From contig CDMY01000738.1 of the NCBI GenBank assembly GCA_001179505.1, forward strand, positions 175,578 to 239,577: a stretch of 64,000 bases of DNA, written 5' to 3'. A model generated the notes under the pieces. It searched no databases and had not been told where the DNA came from. It saw only the letters and a list, made by a program, of their open reading frames with translations. Made by a program: the position numbers and the translations under genes. The stretch is from Vitrella brassicaformis (lineage: Eukaryota; Sar; Vitrellaceae). Positions 10,310-21,072 of this stretch are shown piece by piece (position 1 is the first letter of the stretch; every line of letters starts with the position of its first letter).

Positions 10310-12494
10310 TCAGCCGAACGTGTGATGGTCGCCTGCGCACACACCACAACACACACAGACACACACTCACGACACGCATCTCCATCGATCGATCGATCTG
10401 ACTCGTCTGTCTACCTTTCCTGAGTTTTGTGGTGAGTTTGGGTTCTCTGTAGTCGATGGCCGTCCTCTCCCTCATTCGCCTCGGCCCTCGCTCCTCTCCC
10501 CCTGTCCGCCCCCGACCATCGCTGCTCGCCCCCTGCTGGTGCTGGTGCTGGTGGTGCTGCTGTTGGTGTTGTTGGTGTGTTGGTGCGGAGGATGACGGCG
10601 GCCTGTGTCGCTTGACGAAGAAGGGATAGAAGTCGAGCGGGCCGTCTGCATTTGAGCGGCGGCGCAGCTTGGCAGTGAGTTTGAGCGATGGTGGGCAGTA
10701 GTTGACTCCTCGGCTGTGGTTGCGCAAGTGATAGCGACATCCATTCACACACTCGCTGACCTCACGCTCACCCTCACACTCATCACCCCTGACAGACACA
10801 AACTCACACACACACACACACACACACAATGTCTCGCTGTCTCACTTCTTGCTGACCTGTGCTGCGGTGTGTCTCCATTGTCATTGTTGCCGTGTGGGTG
10901 TTGTGGTGGGTCGGTGCGATGGTGGTCGGGAGTGTCATTGATGTGCTGCGGTGGAGTGTGTGGGCCCGGCTGCTTCTGCTGCTCTTGGTGTTCGTCATCG
11001 TTGTCATCATGTTCCTGCATGCAATTGGATGGGATGGGCGAGAGGGCGGGGCGATACCGACGGTGGGGATTGTGATTGTTGTTGTTGGCAGTGGGGCGAC
11101 CCACACGAACACCGCTAGCCGTCACACTGCCAAGACGGTGATGGTGGGCAACAGGCAAAGGGGATGCCACACGAACCTGACACATGCACACAAACAGTGA
11201 GTGCGCATCGAGTCTGATTTTCGTGTGTGGTTGGTTGACGTGTGATTGATTGTGCTGTCCCCTTCGCTGCCGCAGCACGTGATTCTCGACCACCTGACGA
11301 CAGACAAACACACTATCTCACTTTGGGTGAGTGAGTGTTTGTTTGTGTCACGAGTCTGTTGATGGCGCTCCTCTGTGCGTCGATGATCCGCCTGGAGTGA
11401 TCGATGTAAACCACACAGACACAAAGATGAGCTGTCATGTGTGTCGGCTTGCCTGATTCACTCACTCGTAGTATTGTGCGATGCTGTCAATGTCGCGCGG
11501 CACGCCCGCCCGCCGCCAGCGATACTGAACCGCACCAGACGGCGGCAATGGCTGCCTCACACCACTCATCATCACGATCATGCCACTTCCGACACACACG
11601 ACCAAGAACGCTCTCAAATACTTGTCACTCACTCAATGACCGAGGCGAATTCGTTTTGTCCAAACGACCGATCGGTGTACATGTACAGTCGCCATCCAAC
11701 GGTCAATCAACAAATGGGCTCAGTCAATCACACAGCCGACAACACAGACCGCTCTCGTGACCCATGTTTGGTCAGCTGCCGCCTGTCGCTGTTGACCTGG
11801 CCTTCCCTCTCCATCTCACCTCGTGGCCGCCTCGGCCCATGGCACTTCTGAGCGGCGACCTGCCGCTAAAATTGAAGGGCAACAATACATACCAGCAGAC
11901 GATGGATGCGGCTGACTGCACAGTGTTGTCACCTGCCCCTTGAAAGTTCGACCTCAGCCTCCAGTCGCCGCCGCCTGGCCGCCTCCTGAACAACACATGA
12001 TGGACCATACAGAGATAAGTAGTACCACCACGAAGAGGCTGCGGCCGACTGACCTTTTTGTTGCGAGCGGCTTCTCGGCTGACGAGTGCATCGAACAGCC
12101 GTGTGAAGTCATCGTCATTCTCGACGGCGCTGCGGAGAGCATCCTTGAAGGCCGACCGGACGGCTGAGGGAAGGGCCGGCAGGAGAGGAAGGATGCCGGG
12201 CACGTGATCCAGGCTCTGGCGGATGACCCCGGCCGTCAGACGGATGACTCGGCTCTGAGCTGCGACGGATGCGGGGGTTATGGTGGTAAGCCTGCCGTCG
12301 AAGAGCTGTTTGAGCATGTCATTTGTGTCCCGCTTGTCCTCGAGGATGGTCTTGAGGGTTGTTGTCTGGGTCTGTCGGGCGTGGAGCTGTGTCTGCTGCT
12401 GTTTGGCGAGGAGGGAATAATTAAGGCCGCGTCGTGTCGAGCCCAGGGCCGACAGCGTCAAGAAGAAGGTCAGGATAAGACACGCAAACATCAC
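10310..12494 (-). CDS. Unknown protein with N-terminal signal anchor and Asn/His/Gln-rich middle
   Basis: Nine exons keep phase throughout: 12494-12054, 11985-11933, 11865-11820, 11524-11466, 11391-11352, 11293-11240, 11176-10857, 10788-10415 and 10332-10310, giving 469 residues. It begins with a hydrophobic leader (MMFACLILTFFLTLSALG). Residues about 95-147 (PLLPALPSAVRSAFKDAL, then FDALVSREAARNKK) match the divergent neighbour at 12585-14963, including a following EAA-RRR-LEAEVE coiled-coil exon. A low-complexity stretch with many N, H, P and D follows, then a Cys-containing basic part (NGCRYHLRNHSRGVNYC). No known family. A single gene is favoured because all eight junctions agree, but a split into two genes around 11.7 kb is possible. 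Confidence 0.6.
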
Positions 12495-12584
12495 CGTATA
12501 ACCTGCGGACTATTGTTTTCTACGGACGAAATAGTGGCCGACGAGATCTTGTTGCTGACGTGCTTCACATACCGTCCTGGCGAT
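12495..12584. promoter_or_regulatory. 90-bp divergent promoter between paralogues
   Basis: Only 90 bp separate the two ATGs of the head-to-head paralogues, so both promoters and 5' leaders must sit here or inside coding sequence. No defined box was recognised. Confidence 0.4.
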
Positions 12585-14963
12585 ATGAGTGGTCTCGTCA
12601 GGCCGTCCATCTGCGTGCGCTTCGCCGGCGATGGCGAGGCAGATGAGCCGCTGGTCGTCCATGAGACGATCCTCCATCAGTTTCAGTACTTCCAGCGAGT
12701 AAGACTCAAAGCACCAGACGCAGCAGATCAGAAATGCACATCGGCCCGCTTCGTCTGTGTGTTCGTGCAGCTGTTGGATGGTGAGTTTCAGGAGGGCCAG
12801 CAGCGTGAGGTGCGCATCGAGCGCATCAGCCGAGCCGTGGGGCTGGTGGTGCTGCAGCATGAGCTGGACATCATCGATTCGCTCACCAAGGACAACCTGC
12901 TGGACGCGATGATTGCACTCGACTACCTGCAGTTCGATACCGACAAGATCTTCACACCGGGCAGCAACCAAAGCCTGCTCTGGGGCATCCATCGCAAGGT
13001 GCGCTAAACAAGTTAAGAGGGTCACGTGAGCTGCGAGTTGATGTGTCCTTGGTCTGTGTGCTACAGGTGGTGGTGGGAGGCTGGCTGCATGACAATCAGC
13101 TCGCCACCAGTCTGCTGGACAGCTTCAGCCGCTACGCCTTCGTCGCCCGCCTCATCCACCAGCACAAGGACATTCGCACGGCCCTGCTGCCGGCGCTGCG
13201 CAAGAAGCCCGACGTCATCAGTGCCCAGTGGCGTCGCTGTGTGAGAGGGGAGGAGGCAGATGACCCCATCAAGGCGGCCATGAGCCTGGTGGACAGCCTG
13301 GTGGATGGGCTGTCGTCTGGCCGCATCGATGTGAGCCGCCAGGAGGTCGCCCAGTTCATCACGGCTGCGACGGGTAGCACGTCTCTTGCTGCAGCGCACG
13401 GTGAGGAGAGAGTCGACAGGCATGCTGTCAGCACTCACATGAATTCATCCTTGGTCTGCAGGTTCGGTCTTCGAGAGGGACATTTTCACTCCGTCCGCCA
13501 CCAGCAGCACCCACCCCTTCGCCAACGACGAGCGGAGATCGGCCAGATGCGGCGGTATCAACTTCAAGGTAGCGGCCCTTCCCCATCCCTACACCCCTCA
13601 CCCATCCCCCGGCCCGCCTCCCAACGCCATGGACGATGCTGATGCGAAAGTTGCAGACGTCGGCGGCTGGCACATCACCTTCGATAGCATCGATGAAAGC
13701 GCAACGAGGGAGTCGTTTGCGAGGTGCTTCGCTCCTGACGCCTCCCTCGAGATCTCCATTGGCGCTGATGGCAATGGCACGGAGGCGGCGGCGCCAGCAG
13801 CACACAGCGGCGGTGGTGCTCGCCGGAATGCCATCCGGCTGCACGAGGCGCCCACCGTGATGACCGAGAAAACAATTCACATGGGTGGGGAGGGATCATC
13901 CGGCCCCTCCATTTCTCACTTCGGTGCCAACCTGGGCGAAGGTTCTGTCGGGACGCACACCAATCGACCTCACATCTCAAGTGAGTCGCTCGTCCACGGG
14001 AGCGCGCTCAAGGACGTCATCATGATCATGACTGTGCGGCATTTCCCAATGCGCGCCCTCGCCCTGCACTACCTTAGACTGTGTGTCCAGGAGGGGCGAT
14101 GGGATGACGTCACACTCATGGCCAAGTAAGGGAGCAAGGAGCGGTGTACAGACACACTGGCGGCACATCGGGTGTCCGTCCATCCATGTGTGCAGGTCGA
14201 TTCACCGTGAGGTCGCGGTTCACATGCTGTCATGGCTGATCAACGCGCTCGACCATCGCCTCCGGCTCATGCTGTGCTGGGCGGCGGCGGTCGGCGATCT
14301 GCCTGAGGAGAGCTGTGATCGCATCGTATCGACGTTGACGACCGATCTCATTGAGGAGAATCTTGCTGAAACGGCTGCCGTCCTTCCCATCATACCCTCC
14401 CTCCCATCAGCAGTGAAGACGGCCTTCGAGGATGCTCTCAAGGGAGCGGTTGACGCACGAGATGACGAATGTTTCCAGGAGCTGTACAATGCCCTCGTCA
14501 AGGTCAGCCGATCCCATTGAGTTGTCTCATCGTCTGTGCGCTCTCACCCTCTCCGTCTGTGTGTTCGGGTGTGTCTGTGGCACATAGGAGGCGGCCGAGC
14601 GGCAGCGTGTGGAGGCTGAGAGGGGGCAGCTGCGTCAGGAGATAGATCAGGTGCGTCGAGTGCCACCCACACAAGCTCGTCTCTTCTCTGTGCCCATTTT
14701 CTGTGTATGTATGTACTGGTTTTGGCTATGCAGGAGGCGGCCTCTCGGCAGCGTTTGGAGGCCGAGGTCGAGCAGTTGCGTCAGGAGATAGATCAGGTAC
14801 ACCCACACAATCGGTTGGCATGATTGGATCAAACACACTTGTTTGTGCACACCTGTATGCATGTGTGTGTGCGCGCGTCACCCAGTTGCGTCGCGGGGCG
14901 GAGTGGTCACGAGGGGAGATGGAGGACCAGCAGCAGCAGCAGCGAGAGGGGACACCTAACTAA
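12585..14963 (+). CDS. BTB/POZ-like protein with C-terminal coiled coil
   Basis: Exons: 12585-12698, 12771-12998, 13067-13400, 13462-13554, about 13657-14125, 14196-14502, 14588-14650, 14734-14796 and 14886-14963. The amino-terminal ~130 residues (ICVRFAGDGEADEPLVVHETIL, FQYFQRLLDGEFQEG, REVRIERISRAVGLVVLQ) have the spacing of a BTB/POZ fold with a following helical part, which would suggest oligomerisation or an E3-adaptor role; this is inference. The carboxy part has IIPSLPSAVKTAFEDALKGAV, shared with the divergent gene. It then has two 63-nt exons, each encoding three heptads (EAAERQRVEAE..., EAASRQRLEAEVEQL...), and a Gln-rich end. The start is the first in-frame ATG after the neighbour's 5' end. 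The 13554/13657 junction is the weakest. Confidence 0.65.
14588..14796 (+). repeat. Duplicated 63-nt coiled-coil exon
   Basis: Exons 14588-14650 and 14734-14796 are both exactly 63 nt, phase 0, and end in the same CAGGAGATAGATCAG. Each codes for 21 residues (three heptads), so gain or loss of a copy keeps both the frame and the coiled-coil register. Confidence 0.8.
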
Positions 14964-15119
14964 TCGGTGAGTGGCTGTGTGCACACTCGTGAGTGATCGA
15001 TTCTCACGTTTCTTTGTCCCTAGCTATCTTTCTCCGACTCCCTTCTTCCCGCGTAGCTGGATGAAAAGGCCGCCCTGGCTGGTGGATACATGTTCTCTCT
15101 AGCTGCAGTCATGTTGTTT

Positions 15120-15400
15120 TAATACACACAGACGACAGTGTGTGTTTCACACTCGTCGTCCATACACACACACACCAGACAGACACACAGACTGCATGCA
15201 TAAGTCCACACTGATTGGTGCCTGTGGGTTCTGGGCCGGGTGGGGGGAGGGTGGGTTGGGTTGCCTAATTGTGTGTGTCGTGGTAATTTCACATCGGTGT
15301 GCGGTCCTGCATGGTCACTGAGACGTTGTTGCTGAGCGCTTTCGTGTACACACACATACATGACATGTATACATCATATGAGGGCATATGATGGCTGCAC
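15120..15400. repeat. Dispersed repeat family, partial copy
   Basis: It matches about 15804-16050 and 927-1200 of the window: TGTGTGTTTCACACTCGTC, the CAGACAGAC tract, AAGTCCACAC-GATTGGTGCC, a G-rich block, and TTTCGTGTACACACACATACATG. It is a second, partial copy directly in front of the fuller copy. Confidence 0.7.
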
Positions 15401-16260
15401 GCTGGTCTAGTGCTACGGTGACGGAGAGGGGTTTTGATGGCCTGCCTGCTGCCTGCCTTCCCCTCACCGTCCTCCATGCCAACCTGCCCGTCTGTCTGTC
15501 TGTCTGTTGCCCGCCAGCCATGTCGTTTTAATGCACAGCTGGGCGGGAGCAGTGGCAGGCCAGCCAGCCAGCCACACTCGTCGCGCGTTGAATGCATGGT
15601 CTTATCGCTGTCGTGCTGCCTGTCTGTCTGCCGCCCCCTTCCACCTCTTCTCTGTCGATAGCTTAGTGGCCACAGCCATGGCCGCCCCTCTCTCTCCCTC
15701 TCTCTCTCTCTCTGTTTTGATGCGCATCCACGGCCGTCTTTTTCGATTGGACGACACACATGCCTCGCTTCTCCTTTCCATATATCCATCCATCCATCCA
15801 TCTCTGTGTGTGTTTCACACTCGTCCATTTATCCACATACATCTGCATACCATTACACCAGACAGACAGACTGCCTCTATGCAGTCAGTCATTTTTGCCT
15901 TTTCGCATGCTTAAGTCCACACCGATTGGTGCCTGTGGGTGGTAGGCCGGGCGGGGGGAGGGCGGGTTGCCTTGCCTTACTGTGTGTGTGTGTGGTGATA
16001 AGTTCGCATCGGCGATCGCTTTCATGTACACACACATACATGCCATGCACGCCTTCTCACTCGTGCTGCGTTCTGCGTGCGGTGGGTGGGGTGGGGTGGG
16101 ATGCATGCGCATGTCATGTGCGACTGGTCCGTCTCTGCTGCCTTAATTGCCACAGGCAGGACGGCTCTCTCCTCAGTTATATACGGATGTATGTATGTAC
16201 TTATGTACATATTTGTGTCTCTGTCTGTACACAGCTGTACGTACCTGTTGCATTCCCTCT
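15400..16260. repeat. Dispersed repeat family, full copy
   Basis: It is colinear with 540-1440 (same orientation), and also contains the AAGTCCACACCGATTGG block that matches the partial copy at 15200. Differences between copies are mostly substitutions and microsatellite length changes. Confidence 0.8.
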
Positions 16261-16742
16261 CTGGATGACGGTTTAATGGGCTTTTCGAGTATGCGCGCGC
16301 GCGCGCGCGTGAATTGTCCTCCTTTGGTCTGTACAATCAATGGAAAGTCATTGCTCACACACACACACACACACACCTTTGGCCAGTCGACTGGTAAAGG
16401 CTGCCTGCCATGCGACGAGTCGAATGGATACCGCACCCACATGAAGCTTCGACAGACAGAAACAATACAGGTCGCTCATCAGGTGTCACATGCATCAAAG
16501 AGAAAGCCGTCAGTCATTCGGTCCACCCATCCCCATGCATCCCGATCAGACAAGCATCGAGACAGTCCGACCGGACCGCGGACAGACACATGCGCTCCAA
16601 TGTCAACACCACCGCGCAAAGACCGCCCTGCCTGACACATTCACACGCAAGTCAAAGAATGGCACAGAGAGACACACCGCGTACGTCGTCTGCGCACTTC
16701 GCTGCTCGTGTCAGTCGTGTTGATGAAACATACCTCCGCTGT

Positions 16743-17345
16743 CTATCGGTCGAAGAGGCTGGCTGAGATGACGGGTCCCAGCACCACACGCACCAGCTGA
16801 GTGGCCTCCGGGAAGCGGTCCTTGAAGGCACCACACGCACCAGACACAGCCGGCTCCGTCGTCTCGACCCACACACCCACTGTAGGCGATGAGAGACAGA
16901 GAGAGAGAGAGCACATGACGTCTGACCATCCATCCCATCCTCTCTTTCGTTCTGACCAGTGCTATCCGCCGTCATTCTGTCTTCGACGAGGAGACGAGGA
17001 TCCACGCGATGAATGGGTGGTTGCTGTCCGTCAGCAATGCCACCCCCTGTAGCAGTCTCGGCTTGTTGTCGTTGTGCACCCCTGCACCGGTGTGTGTGGC
17101 GACCGGGTCAGCAGCGCATGAACGCGGCCTTCACCGACATGCCTGAGCTCCACACACATGGAGAGGCACACACGCAGGTGACTCACATGATGTCTGCTCC
17201 CCTCCTGTCACTTACCTGGGGAGTGCCTTCTACCTGGAGTTGGTCTCGTGAGTCTGGGCGAAGTGATAGAAGATCCTGTCTTTGGCGAAGGACGAGACCG
17301 ATGCATGGGTGTCGTTGTCGTCGGGGATGTGAGGGGATACCAGGT
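16743..17345 (-). other. Candidate downstream or alternative exons of the F-box-like gene
   Basis: Three open segments on the minus strand can be joined in phase. The first is about 17318-17232, with THASVSSFAKDRIFYHFAQTH. The second is about 17083-16961, with RVDPRLLVEDRMTADST. The third is about 16880-16743, with GVWVETTEPAVSGACGAFKD and ending LGPVISASLFDR and a TAG. The first segment resembles the end of the main F-box-like model (VDHSSVSSFVERTVLIHFAGTH). These may be an alternative 3' end, or the remains of a partial tandem duplication. The splice acceptor near 17350 is poor, so this is not called as a firm gene. Confidence 0.35.
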
Positions 17346-17415
17346 CTTTTCGTCATGCCTGTCGCAGGAAATCTGTCCGTGGCACACTGGCGATGCCACG
17401 CTTAGTGTTTTTGAC

Positions 17416-18231
17416 CTAATGAGTGCCCGCGAAGTGGATGAGGACGGTTCTCTCGACGAACGACGACACGGACGAGTGGTCAACGACGACACCAGACCGC
17501 AAGCCCGTGAAGCGGCGATAGCAGATGCCGCTGCGGACGGGTGGGTCGTGCTCTTGTCTCTGCTGCTCGTAGGGATGGTCGTCAAGGGGGGGCGGGTTGA
17601 TGGTGAGCTCGAAGCCGTCCTCGTCCTTGATGGCCCGCAGTGTGTCGCCGTGCTGGAACAGCTGGAGCCGACTGCCGTCACCGAAGTCGATGTGGCGGCC
17701 CACCATCTTGAGCTGAGCCAGCACACGCGGGGTGGCCAGATACGCCTGCAGACACACAACACATGAACACATTCACACACCGATTGTAAGGACATTCTTT
17801 CTCCCTCCCTCTCCCGGTTGGCTTACCGTCTTGTTTGGAAACTTGTGCAGATCGGCCGAAGTGAGCCTCACGGGCAGCTGGCAGTAGCCGCACTGCGCCG
17901 CCAGAGCAATCGCCTCCCTCATCTCCTTCCAGCCGCCCGCCTCCGTCACACACACGGCCGCCAGCAGGTCAGCCACACCCATCTGCTGATCGTCGAACAC
18001 CAGCAACTGCACTGCCTGCCCGTTGGCCGCCCGTCGCAGCCCCGCCTCTGTGCTGAGCGAATGGCCCAGCCGCTGCCGCAGCTGAGCCGCTCCGAAGAGG
18101 CCCCTGAGCCAAGTGCATGTAGCCCTCAGCCGCAGTATGTCATTGAGGCTGAGAAGGTAGAAGCTGCGGCGGCCGACGAAGATGTATGTGAAGGGGTGCT
18201 GCTGCTGATGATGATCTGTGTGCTGCATCAC
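17416..18231 (-). CDS. F-box-like protein
   Basis: Two exons (18231-17827 and 17745-17416, both phase 0) give 244 residues. The amino end, after a His/Gln-rich start, has FTYIFVGRRSFYLLSLNDIL and RLRATCTWLRGLFGA, the helix pattern of a degenerate F-box. The rest is Leu/Ala-rich helical (CVTEAGGWKEMREAIALAAQCGYCQLP), then FGDGSRLQLFQHGD. A role as SCF substrate adaptor would be expected for F-box proteins but is inference. The stop at 17416 may not be the only end: a similar exon lies 100-190 bp downstream. It is divergent from GPDH, with 193 bp between ATGs. Confidence 0.6.
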
Positions 18232-18424
18232 ACCTGGGACGAATGGATGGATCAGATCTGCCGAGAAGAAGCAGATGGGAGCGAGAGGGAAGATTCTCGG
18301 GCGGAGTTGATGAGTGGATCAAAACGAGATGCCGAAATGTCAATACGCTGAAAACAGACGGAATGCGCTGACCTCGCCAAGCTGAGCTCGCAGATCTTTT
18401 CCGAAGTTGTTTCGCCCTGAGCAA
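18232..18424. promoter_or_regulatory. Divergent promoter region of F-box-like gene and GPDH
   Basis: This 193-bp spacer contains GAGCTCGCAG at 18384-18393, ending 31 bp before the GPDH ATG. The same string is found upstream of the YHS gene. Function is inferred from position. Confidence 0.4.
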
Positions 18425-20367
18425 ATGTCGGTGACCACGAACGGGCAGTCGTACCCCAAGAAGGTGGCCGTGATGGGCGGCGGCGCCTTTGGCACAGGGA
18501 TGGCGCAGCTCATGGCGAGGAAGGGGTGCAAAGTGATGGTCAGCAGGGTGAAGAGAGAGGATGCAAGGCACCCAGCAAGCCGCCAGAAGAGAGATCTGCG
18601 TCTGTTTGATTTGTTTTGTTTGTTTGTTTATTTGGCTTTCAGTTGCAAGTGCGCGAGGCGGAGGCCAGGGAGGGCATCAACAACGACCATGAGGTAGGCA
18701 GGCACGGATCACGCCAGTGAGATCTGTGTGGCGTGAAATGCTCTCTTTATCTGTGTGTCTGTGGGCTGTCAGAACACACTTTTCCTGCCCGGCGTCAAGC
18801 TGGAGCCCTCCATCACTGCCGTGGACGGCGTGCCAGAAGCCGTCAAGGACGCTGAGATGATATTCCTGGTCATACCCACACAGTTCCTGCGGAAGTTCAT
18901 TCAGGTGTGACATGAGAAAACAGGACAAGAGAGCCGCACTGCAGGCGCCATGGCATGGTGGACGTGTCTGTGTCTGTGTCTGTGTCTGTGTGTTTATTGC
19001 GTCAGACGTTTCACTCGTGCCTGCCGGTGGGTGTGCCGATGGTGTGCTGCGCCAAGGGCATCGAAAACGACACCCTCCAGACGCCCTTTGAGATCATGGA
19101 GGAAGAGCTGCCCGGCAAGTACCACCGACATCTCGGGGTGCTTACCGGCCCCTCGTTCGCGCGCGAGGTCGCCGAGGGGCAGCAGACAAACGTGACAGTC
19201 GCTGCACGAGACCCAGAGGTCAACGCACACCGACACACACACTCGTCGGACGATGTGTGCACACCGGGATATATATATATGTGTGTGTGTGTGCAGATAG
19301 CCAAGAAGGTGCAGTATGCGGTGAGCGACGAGTGTTTCCGCGCCTACACGTCGTCGGACGTCATCGGGTGTGAAATCTGCGGAGCCATCAAGAACGTTTA
19401 TGGTGAGCGAGGCCCACACAGTGGTGAAGTGTCGGTGTGTGTGTGTGTGTGTGTGCGTGTGACTGTGTGTGTGTGTGTTTGTGCAGCCATTGCGTCGGGA
19501 GCGCTCGAGGGCTTTGGAATGGGGTAAGCGAAGCGACCAGCCCTGCTCCATTTATATCTCAGTTGTCGTCATGCCTTCCTTGCCCACTTCTGTCTGTCAG
19601 ATACAACGCCCGTGCAGCGCTCATCACGCGCGGACTCGGTGGGTGGCGCACACAGACAGACAGACGTCCACAGAAGGAACGGCGTCGCTGACTGTGCGTT
19701 GATTGATTGTATGTCTGTTTGTTTGATGGATGGATGGATGGATGGCTGGATCGATGGATGCAGCCGAGATCTCCCGTCTGGCGGTGCAGAAGGGTGCCTC
19801 CCCCCTCACCATCAGCGGCCTGGCCGGCGTGGGCGATCTCACCCTCACTTGCACCGGCACTCTGTCCAGGAACTGGCAGGTCAGAACAAAGTACAACATA
19901 GATACGAAGATAGCCTAGCCCACCAACACACACACACACACACACACGTATCTTTGTTCCTTCTTGTGCAGTTGGGGAATCGGATGGCGAAGGGCGAGAC
20001 TTTGCAGCAGATCACGGAGAGCATGAGGGCGGTGGCCGAGGGCGTCCACACCGCCAAGTCGCTCCATCAGCTGATGGAGACGATGGGCATACACATGCCC
20101 ATCGCCGACGAGATCTACAAGGTGAGCAAGCCAAGCACCACCAAACACACTGACACCCTTTCCTCCCTCTGCTCTGTGTCTAATCTAACTGTGTCGTTCA
20201 TGCTGTCATGCCTGCAGGTGCTGTTTGAGGGCAAGGGCATGAAGGAGGCGTTGGCAGCGCTTCGCAGCAGACCTCTCAGGGAAGAGGTCGACCCCTCCGT
20301 CATCGAAGCCGCCAAACAGCTGCCATCCACCGGCGTGCAGAAGACGGGCTCCGGCGCATTCTACTGA
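18425..20367 (+). CDS. GPDH: Glycerol-3-phosphate dehydrogenase [NAD(P)+], GpsA type
   Basis: Ten exons with consistent phase (18425-18538, 18643-18693, 18773-18904, 19006-19218, 19297-19402, 19487-19523, 19601-19638, 19764-19879, 19972-20121, 20218-20367) give 368 residues. It reduces dihydroxyacetone phosphate to sn-glycerol 3-phosphate, the backbone for glycerolipids. Visible motifs: Rossmann [14 protein letters not shown] near residue 17, [28 protein letters not shown], the conserved lysine in [23 protein letters not shown], and [10 protein letters not shown]. No leader is present, so it is probably cytosolic. The bacterial/plastid-type motif set points to the GpsA branch rather than animal GPD1. 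The ATG at 18425 is the first in the frame with good context. Confidence 0.95.
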
Positions 20368-21072
20368 GTGACCACGATGGGGTCGAGAGGCATGGCGTTT
20401 CTCGAGTAAAGAAAGACATGAACGTCCTGCATGTGGGTGGGGTGCGTGTATGTGGCTGAATCAATCCCATTTTCTCGCACTTTCTGATGCCGAATGGAAT
20501 GCTGAGGGGATCCGCCTCTTATTTATTTTTGCCAGAGATGGGCACCCTTCTGCCTGCATGTAAGGGTGCCTGTGGTGCGTGGGTGTCCAAGGGGAGGGAG
20601 GGAGGGAGGGAGGGATAGAAAGGCCTCATTTGCGAGGCCAAATTCCTCCTACTCTTTTTCTTTCTTGGCTGGTGCTGATCGATTTATGTGACCGATTGGG
20701 CGAAAGTGGCTGCATGGGCTGAGTTAAAGACCACTCAGCCCGTGGACGGACGGACGGACGGACGGACAGACAGAGAGGATGGGACAGACAGACTGCATGC
20801 ATTGGATGAGTAAACAGAGACCAGCTTTAGGTCAGTCAGTCAAGTTGGTCCCTTGCGTCCGTCCGTCCCCCTACCCACCCATGATATGCTCTAATCGCCA
20901 ATCTTCTGTCATGCCTGCCGGCCACTGACCACTTCATTAGCACACCGCAGCACCCAGCAACACGGAGACACTCATTTCTCCTCCCTTGATTTCAGACGAC
21001 GGGACGGCCATTCATTTGTTCATTCACAAGTGCCCTTCTTGTTTTGTGTTTGTATGGTGCACTGCATTTGGT
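20368..21072. other. Convergent 3' spacer
   Basis: Contains GGGA (20595-20614) and CGGA (20744-20766) tetranucleotide runs and a GTCAGTCAGTCAA stretch. No gene was recognised between the GPDH stop and the stop of the EF-hand gene. Confidence 0.5.

Larger units (their letters stand above)
14964..16742. other. Spacer with repeat copies and no recognised gene
   Basis: This holds the second and third copies of the dispersed repeat (15120-16260), a GC dinucleotide tract at 16293-16309 and a CA tract near 16356-16376. No convincing exon was found. Confidence 0.55.

Noticed and set aside
16293-16309. GC dinucleotide tract as Z-DNA regulatory site
   Set aside because: Only 17 bp inside a repeat copy, with no other evidence of function.
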